Shown here piece after piece: positions 58,801 through 64,000 of a stretch of 64,000 bases of DNA. The position numbers and the translations under genes were made by a program. Under the pieces are notes generated by a model, which was not told where the DNA came from, ran no database searches, and saw only the letters and a list, made by a program, of their open reading frames with translations. Each line of letters opens with the position of its first letter. Position 1 is the first letter of the stretch. The DNA comes from Daphnia pulex (Eukaryota > Arthropoda > Branchiopoda > Diplostraca > Daphniidae). Location of the stretch: positions 15,305,001 through 15,369,000 of the forward strand of contig NC_060026.1 in the NCBI RefSeq assembly GCF_021134715.1, given 5' to 3'.

Positions 58801-61622
58801 AAATACCAGATCAGTAACGAACTCGCAAAATCGCCGGTTGAGACTTCCTTGTTGTACCTCAAAAGTGTTTGAAAAAGAATTCGAAAACGACCTTCTCTAT
58901 CGCCCTATCGCCACCATCTTCAATCACTAGCAAGAAAGATCCTTGCCTCTTTTCACTGGCCAGAAATCTCACCCAGTGTCGCTCCTATGCCGTTGAAGTG
59001 ATCCCGAATTTCCAGACACTTCGTGGGAAAACGTTGCGCACAGAAATCGTCATCCCACCAAAGGTGTGTTACATATAAATGCAGCTAGAATAATTTCTTA
59101 TAGATTTCTTATTGATTCGAAAATAGTTGAGTGGCGATTTTAGTACGAAATCGCTGATGGATATTGTCGTAAATTCGAATTCGTTGAAATTGAACTGGAA
59201 AGATAATTCGGGTTGCGCTTCCCAAATGACTTCGTTAAACCTGAAAGTACTCCAGGTAAACTATCAATTTTTACCTGCTATATTCATTTCATAAAATTTT
59301 GAATTTTCCCCTCTTAAAACAAAGGATGGATTGGCAAGCAGTGAAAGAACGAACAATACTTACAGGATCCCTCGAAGTTGTCTTAAGCAGGATCGAAATG
59401 AAGTCAACGTGTTCTCTATGATGTTGCCAACTAATCCGCATTCATGTTCAATCGAGTGGAAACCTCTGGATAAGTGTCGTAAATACACGTTTGACATGAG
59501 CTCCCAGTACACGGCAACTTGGAATGGCTCTTCTACTTTTCTGGATATATTTACAAAGGGGAACGAAGGTTTTGTTACTATTTTCTCACATTTTCAGTAA
59601 TTTATTGAAAAATCAATTTTAATGTCATGCAGCCAATTTCACAATTTTTCCAAATGATGGGATGAATCCTTGGAGGTGTCCGAGAAAGCATTTTAGTTGC
59701 AACCACTGGGGCTGTAGTTATGCTGAAGAAAGTTTTATCTGTAATGGAGGAAACGATTGCGTAAATGGTCGGGATGAGCAATACTGTGATCAAAGCGTAT
59801 TTATAATGCAATTACCTTTTTTCCGCGTGTGATGTTTTTAACATATAGTTAACTTTCCTAGGTGTGCAAAGATGGATTTAAATGTGGGCGGCAGTGCATA
59901 CCAAAAGAACTCGTTTGCAATGGCCAACTCGATTGTCTTGATGGCTCCGACGAGAATTATAGTTGCAGTGGGTTAATTTCACGTAAAATTAATTTAGACG
60001 ATTTGGGAAAATAATATTTCTTCATGTTGTCTGATGCAGTTTACGCCAATATGTGTCAGCATCTCACAGATTCTTCAGGTAATTTTTCTTCTCAGCTAGT
60101 TCCTAGACCGGCGGACGACATCCATTGGGAAAGAACTTTTGATGCTACTCTCAAAACCACAGTTTTAATATCTGTGCAGCCCAATCAGCAAATTTGGCTG
60201 ACATTTAAAAAGTGCTTTACTCTGGAGCACCAACATTTCGTGAATGTAATTTCGTATTCAAACTGCCGCCAAAACTCCAAATCATTCGAAAATTTTTCCA
60301 GATTTACGACGGACCTTACTCAACCAGTCCTCTACTGTTATCGACTAGCGGATTAGTTACTAACCCATTCTCGGTACGATCGTCATCCAATGAATTGTAT
60401 GTGGAATTCCCATCTTACTACCAGGCAGATTATGGCATTTCAGCTTTTTACACCAGTGTAAGTTTAGTTAAAATTAAGCTAATAAGCGACGAGGAAATGT
60501 GAATCCAATTATTTGGATTTTAGGTAAACAGCACGAATGAACCATTCGTTCCAGGTGTGTTAGCGGATTTAGTTGAATTTTTTCCCACATATTATTTTAA
60601 TGAAATTCTTTTAAAGGCTGTGGTGGTTATATTTACGGCGATGGGGTTATTCCGATTCCAAATTACGTGGCCAACAACACCGATATCTCTGACTGTTTTT
60701 GGTTCATCGAAGCAACGACCAACGGGGATACCATCCTACTAACTAACTCTAAATCCGCATCATCTTTTCAAGCAAAAGTTCCTTTTGTTCTAAATAATCC
60801 CGATATGGTAACATACGACGAATACGACAACGAGTCAACTGCTTTGTTGTCTCCCCCGGAAAATTTGCTCTCTATAGTAGTATGTTATTTTTATAGGAAT
60901 TTTGAAGAGATGAAAGATTCTTGATAAAAATTAAAAAAAATCGGTTCAACATTTAATCTCCCAGGTATACGATGGATGGAGCACTTCCGGCCATGTACTT
61001 CACGACCGAAAACATTCCATGACAAAAATAGCAATGTACTCAATCAGCAACAAAATGCTGGTTCATTTCAAACCACCGAAAGTCGTTAAAGAAAACGTTG
61101 CCTTCTCTTGGAATGTCTCAAAAGTAAATCGACTTTTACTTTCTAATTAAATACAATTAGAAATTATATTAAAATTTCTATCGCTGACCCACAGATTTCC
61201 ACGCCAGAATGCAAATACGATTTGAACGGAGCTAATGGAATTATCAAAAGTCCAAATTATCCGGTGCAGGTTTATCCTGACCTAACTGACTGTCGTTGGA
61301 ACATCACAGTGAAAGCGGGCTCAAAAGTCCGGTTACTTTTTGCCTACTTTGAAACGCAAGCGGGAATGGATTTTCTTTATGTCCGTCATTTTTTTTTAAT
61401 TGGTCGATACACGTCAAAAAAAGTTACTAATACTTTATTAAATATTTACAGGTGTACGATGGACCCAGTGTTTATTCAAAACTATTGTTTGAAAAATCAG
61501 GATTGATTACCACACCTTTCGAAGTGAATTCTACAACAAATCAAGTGCTGGTTCGGTTTACATCAGACGATACTTCGGACGCTTCCTATCCTGGTTTTCT
61601 CGCCGTTTATTCGACTGTGTGA
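58800..61622 (+). pseudogene. FN3-like/LDLa/CUB secreted protein, damaged copy
   Basis: Paralogue of the gene starting at 62262. Recognisable in order: an FN3-like half (CLKKNSKTTFSIALS ... CRSYAVEVIPNFQTLRGKTL); exons near 59129-59254 (WKDNSGCASQMTSLNLK), 59326-59570 and 59632-59792; two LDLa repeats (FICNGGNDCVNGRDEQYC; CKDGFKCGRQCIPKELVCNG ... CLDGSDEN); and three CUB-like domains, the last with NGIIKSPNYPVQVYPDLTDC and VYDGPSVYSKLL, ending TGA at 61620-61622. The 5' end with leader is missing; the frame shifts between ETSLLYL and PQKCL (about 58855), and again in CUB 1 between WLTFKK and LYSGAPTFRECN (about 60210). All later exons retain good splice sites and frame, so damage is recent or due to assembly error. 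Confidence 0.65.
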
Positions 61623-62202
61623 ATCTTTCCCCTATCAGACAATCACGCAACAAGTCCTCTCTATATGTAGACTCTTCTTTGGACTTAGCAACGTAACTTG
61701 CATAAATATTTCTTTTAACTGCTTATTCAACAAAATGTCGCAAAATGCTAACGTGGAACGTTATACTAATTGCCTGCTGAGTGGAGATTATACTATCAGT
61801 TGATTTTGTTAATTTGAAGGAATAGAAACACTAGATTAAAGTAAACTTTGTAGCTATTGTTAGTTATCTCTTATTAGTTGAACGTCCTAGCTGAATCACA
61901 GGGATACGAGATCCAAGTCTCTTGTGACCGAGATACTCAGTACAAATAAGTAAGTAGAGAAACGTTTCAAACGCTGTTGGCGCTGTTTCAAAGAAGATCA
62001 AAAATCTGATTCCTAGAAAACATAACCAGCAACGTCTACAATACCTACCCGACACCATCCCCTCCCCCCACCCTAAAAAAAAAAAGCTTCAAATTGCACA
62101 CGACTCTGATGTTTGGCTCCACAACTTCTTAACCGCTTCACAAAGCCTCAGTATGAAACTAGTCTTGGATCGATCAAGAACAAAATCTTTTCAAGTCCTC
62201 TG
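61623..62202. other. Spacer and promoter of the next gene
   Basis: TATAAA at 62205 lies 57 bp before the start codon of the next gene. Nothing else seen. Confidence 0.5.
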
Positions 62203-62261
62203 CGCGTATAAACTGTAGAATTTTTTAGCGAGTGTAAGGATTTTTAAAATTTTTATAAATC

Positions 62262-63995
62262 ATGAGCCACTGGTTCGGAAAGGTATTTTTAGTAGTTTTC
62301 CTTACTGCGTTGGAAAAGTCAGAAAGTGTAGCAGATGACAATGTAGACGGTCTCCAATCAATTGAAGGATCGGCTGGATGGGATTTGACAGAATGTGAAC
62401 AGTTGCAGGATCGTCTCGAGACCTTGGAATTGGCCGTGAGGAGCATCGTGTCAGCCATGGCAAGTCAGAAGAACGAAATATTCGCACCGATAACTGCAAT
62501 TCTGGAGCAGAATGCAGCCCTTCGTGTTATTCTATCATCACCTCCAGTATTCCAAGGCGTTCCTGAAAATTCAACAATTCACCCAGATTTTAGCTACAAC
62601 ACGACTACCAACACAAAGAGTAATTATAATTATTATGCAATTGGTTAGCAAAATATTAATCATGATATCTTGAAAGGTGAAACGGACCAAGCAGAAAAAC
62701 TTATTGCAGTTAACCAACTAAAGGGTGCAGTCAAATGCTCTTTGGCACAGTTACTAGACATCAAAGTTTCTGGTATTTATTTTAGATTGTTATTCAGTAA
62801 TCAGTATTGACAGATTATTCAATAAAAAATTTCCCTTTTTTAAAAACTAGAAAAAGAGCCCAATCCTTCTGGGAATATTAACGCCTCGTTGAACAGAAAC
62901 AAATCTATTGAAATAGAATGGACCCCACTATCCCCCGAATGTATCGCATACAATTCTGGTGTCTGGATCCGAGTCTTTGAATCCGAAACTCCTTCGTCAG
63001 GAGAGACGTACTTGTCCATCCCCAGGAAATGCTTGGCCGAGAAATACAACTCCACCTTCTCTTTTGCCATACACTCGCCCACGAAATCTGACGACCCGTC
63101 TAATAAGAAAAGCGATTGCCACTTCGAGCTAACGAATGTTCTGATCGAGTGTCGGTCTTACAAGATTGAACTAATTCCGAATTATGAGTCACTCAAGGGG
63201 AGATCACTAACGACCGAAATTGTTACTCCTTCCACAGTTGAGTACAGATCTATTAAAGGATATCAAAGTTAAATTAAATTTCGTAATTTTTTAATTCAGA
63301 ATGGCAATTCGATCGACATGAAATCTTTGTTACGCGTTGCAACCAGTTCGAGTTCATTGACTTTAGATTGGAAAGACAATTCCGGATGCGCTCCTCAACT
63401 GACGTCCTTTTATTTGAAGACTATCCCTGTAGGCCTATAATTCACTGGCTTTTATTTTAATATTTCATAATCATAATTTTGAATTTATATCAAGGATGGG
63501 GTAGTGAATGCTACAGATGAGACACACGGGTCCCTCAAGATTCCCCGCACTTGTCTGGACCAAAAGAGGGATGAAAAGAATCTGTTCTCACTTACCTTAT
63601 CTGCCGATCACGCATGCCCGGTGAAATGGACGTCGTTAGACGCCTGTAGGAAGTACGCATTCGAAATGAAATCCGAGTATTCCAAGACTTGGAGCAGCGC
63701 GCCACATCTTTGGGAGACGTTCACGTTCCAACAAGGTCCTTCTCCACAAATGCCTTTTTTAGAGAAAAATCAGTTATTAATTTTCTGTTCTATAGGAAGT
63801 AGTCCGAGAGATAGTATTTATGGGTTTTCCAATTGCCCGAATTCTGGGACATTTTATTGCGCAAGACCTGATTATGATTATTATCAGCGCAGTTACGGCA
63901 GATATTACCAGTCTAGTTGCCAGGATATAAATGAAATTTGCAATGGAAAAAAGGACTGCGATTCTGGTCTCGACGAGAAAAACTGCGATAAAAAT
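62262..63995 (+). CDS. Secreted FN3-like/LDLa (CUB) protein, partial at window end
   Basis: Exons 62262-62619, 62677-62772, 62851-63236, 63300-63428, 63495-63735 and 63796-63995, phases consistent; the last ends at a GT at 63996 and the gene continues beyond the window. Signal peptide MSHWFGKVFLVVFLTA; an acidic segment and short coiled coil (CEQLQDRLETLELAVRS); two FN3-like modules (NKSIEIEWTPLSPECIAYN ... CRSYKIELIPNYESLKGRSL; then SSLTLDWKDNSGCAPQL ... CRKYAFEMKSEYSKTW); then an LDLa repeat (FYCARP ... EICNGKKDCDSGLDEKNC). By comparison with the damaged copy upstream, CUB domains should follow. Donors GTTGAG (63237) and GTCCTT (63736) are atypical but align with those in the paralogue. Probably a secreted recognition or protease-scaffold protein (inference). 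Confidence 0.8.
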
Positions 63996-64000
63996 GTAAA

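Overview
The window is nuclear DNA of a small crustacean, most likely a Daphnia-like branchiopod. This rests on short GT-AG introns (often 55-120 bp), AT-rich spacers, an RR-type cuticle protein, and tandem families of secreted C1q-domain, LDLa/CUB and Leu/Lys-rich proteins. The species is inferred from gene content and style; nothing in the sequence proves it.

Layout. 1-838: last exon of a class A GPCR. 1397-1686: weak candidate exon on the minus strand. 3494-4995 (minus): decayed C1q-family pseudogene. 5830-8686: cytosolic seryl-tRNA synthetase, 11 exons, carrying an unusual in-frame exon that resembles the GST-C-like domain of eEF1B. 9580-14039 (minus): low-complexity, C-terminally anchored membrane protein. 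14040-17760: repeat-rich spacer. 17767-19625: PSMG2 (proteasome assembly chaperone 2), whose first intron holds a complete 7SL/SRP RNA gene. 20415-22150: a non-coding, 5'TOP-like snoRNA host gene with about seven exons and a C/D snoRNA in nearly every intron. At least two of these resemble SNORD80 and SNORD44, which share the GAS5 host in vertebrates.

23.1-31.5 kb and 43.3-45.3 kb: four paralogues of a secreted Leu/Lys-rich protein family. All share the same two coding exons, a 5' UTR intron, a TATA box and a conserved upstream element about 200 bp before that TATA box. 31.5-43.3 kb: repeat-rich stretch with a long-TIR DNA element, a perfect piggyBac-type MITE, two tRNA-like SINE heads and a C1q exon relic. 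45.6-46.2 kb (minus): NUDT1/MTH1-type Nudix hydrolase. 46.7 kb: scrap of strawberry notch.

47.5-56 kb: two intact C1q-domain genes in a segmental duplication, together with their downstream repeats. The second has a long N-terminal domain I do not recognise and a coiled coil assembled from phase-1 exons. 57.2-57.8 kb (minus): cuticle protein. 58.8-61.6 kb: a damaged LDLa/CUB gene. 62.3 kb to the end: an intact paralogue running off the window.

Housekeeping genes (SerRS, PSMG2, SRP RNA, snoRNAs, NUDT1) are thus interspersed with fast-evolving lineage-specific secreted families that expand by tandem and segmental duplication, leaving pseudogenes and exon relics.
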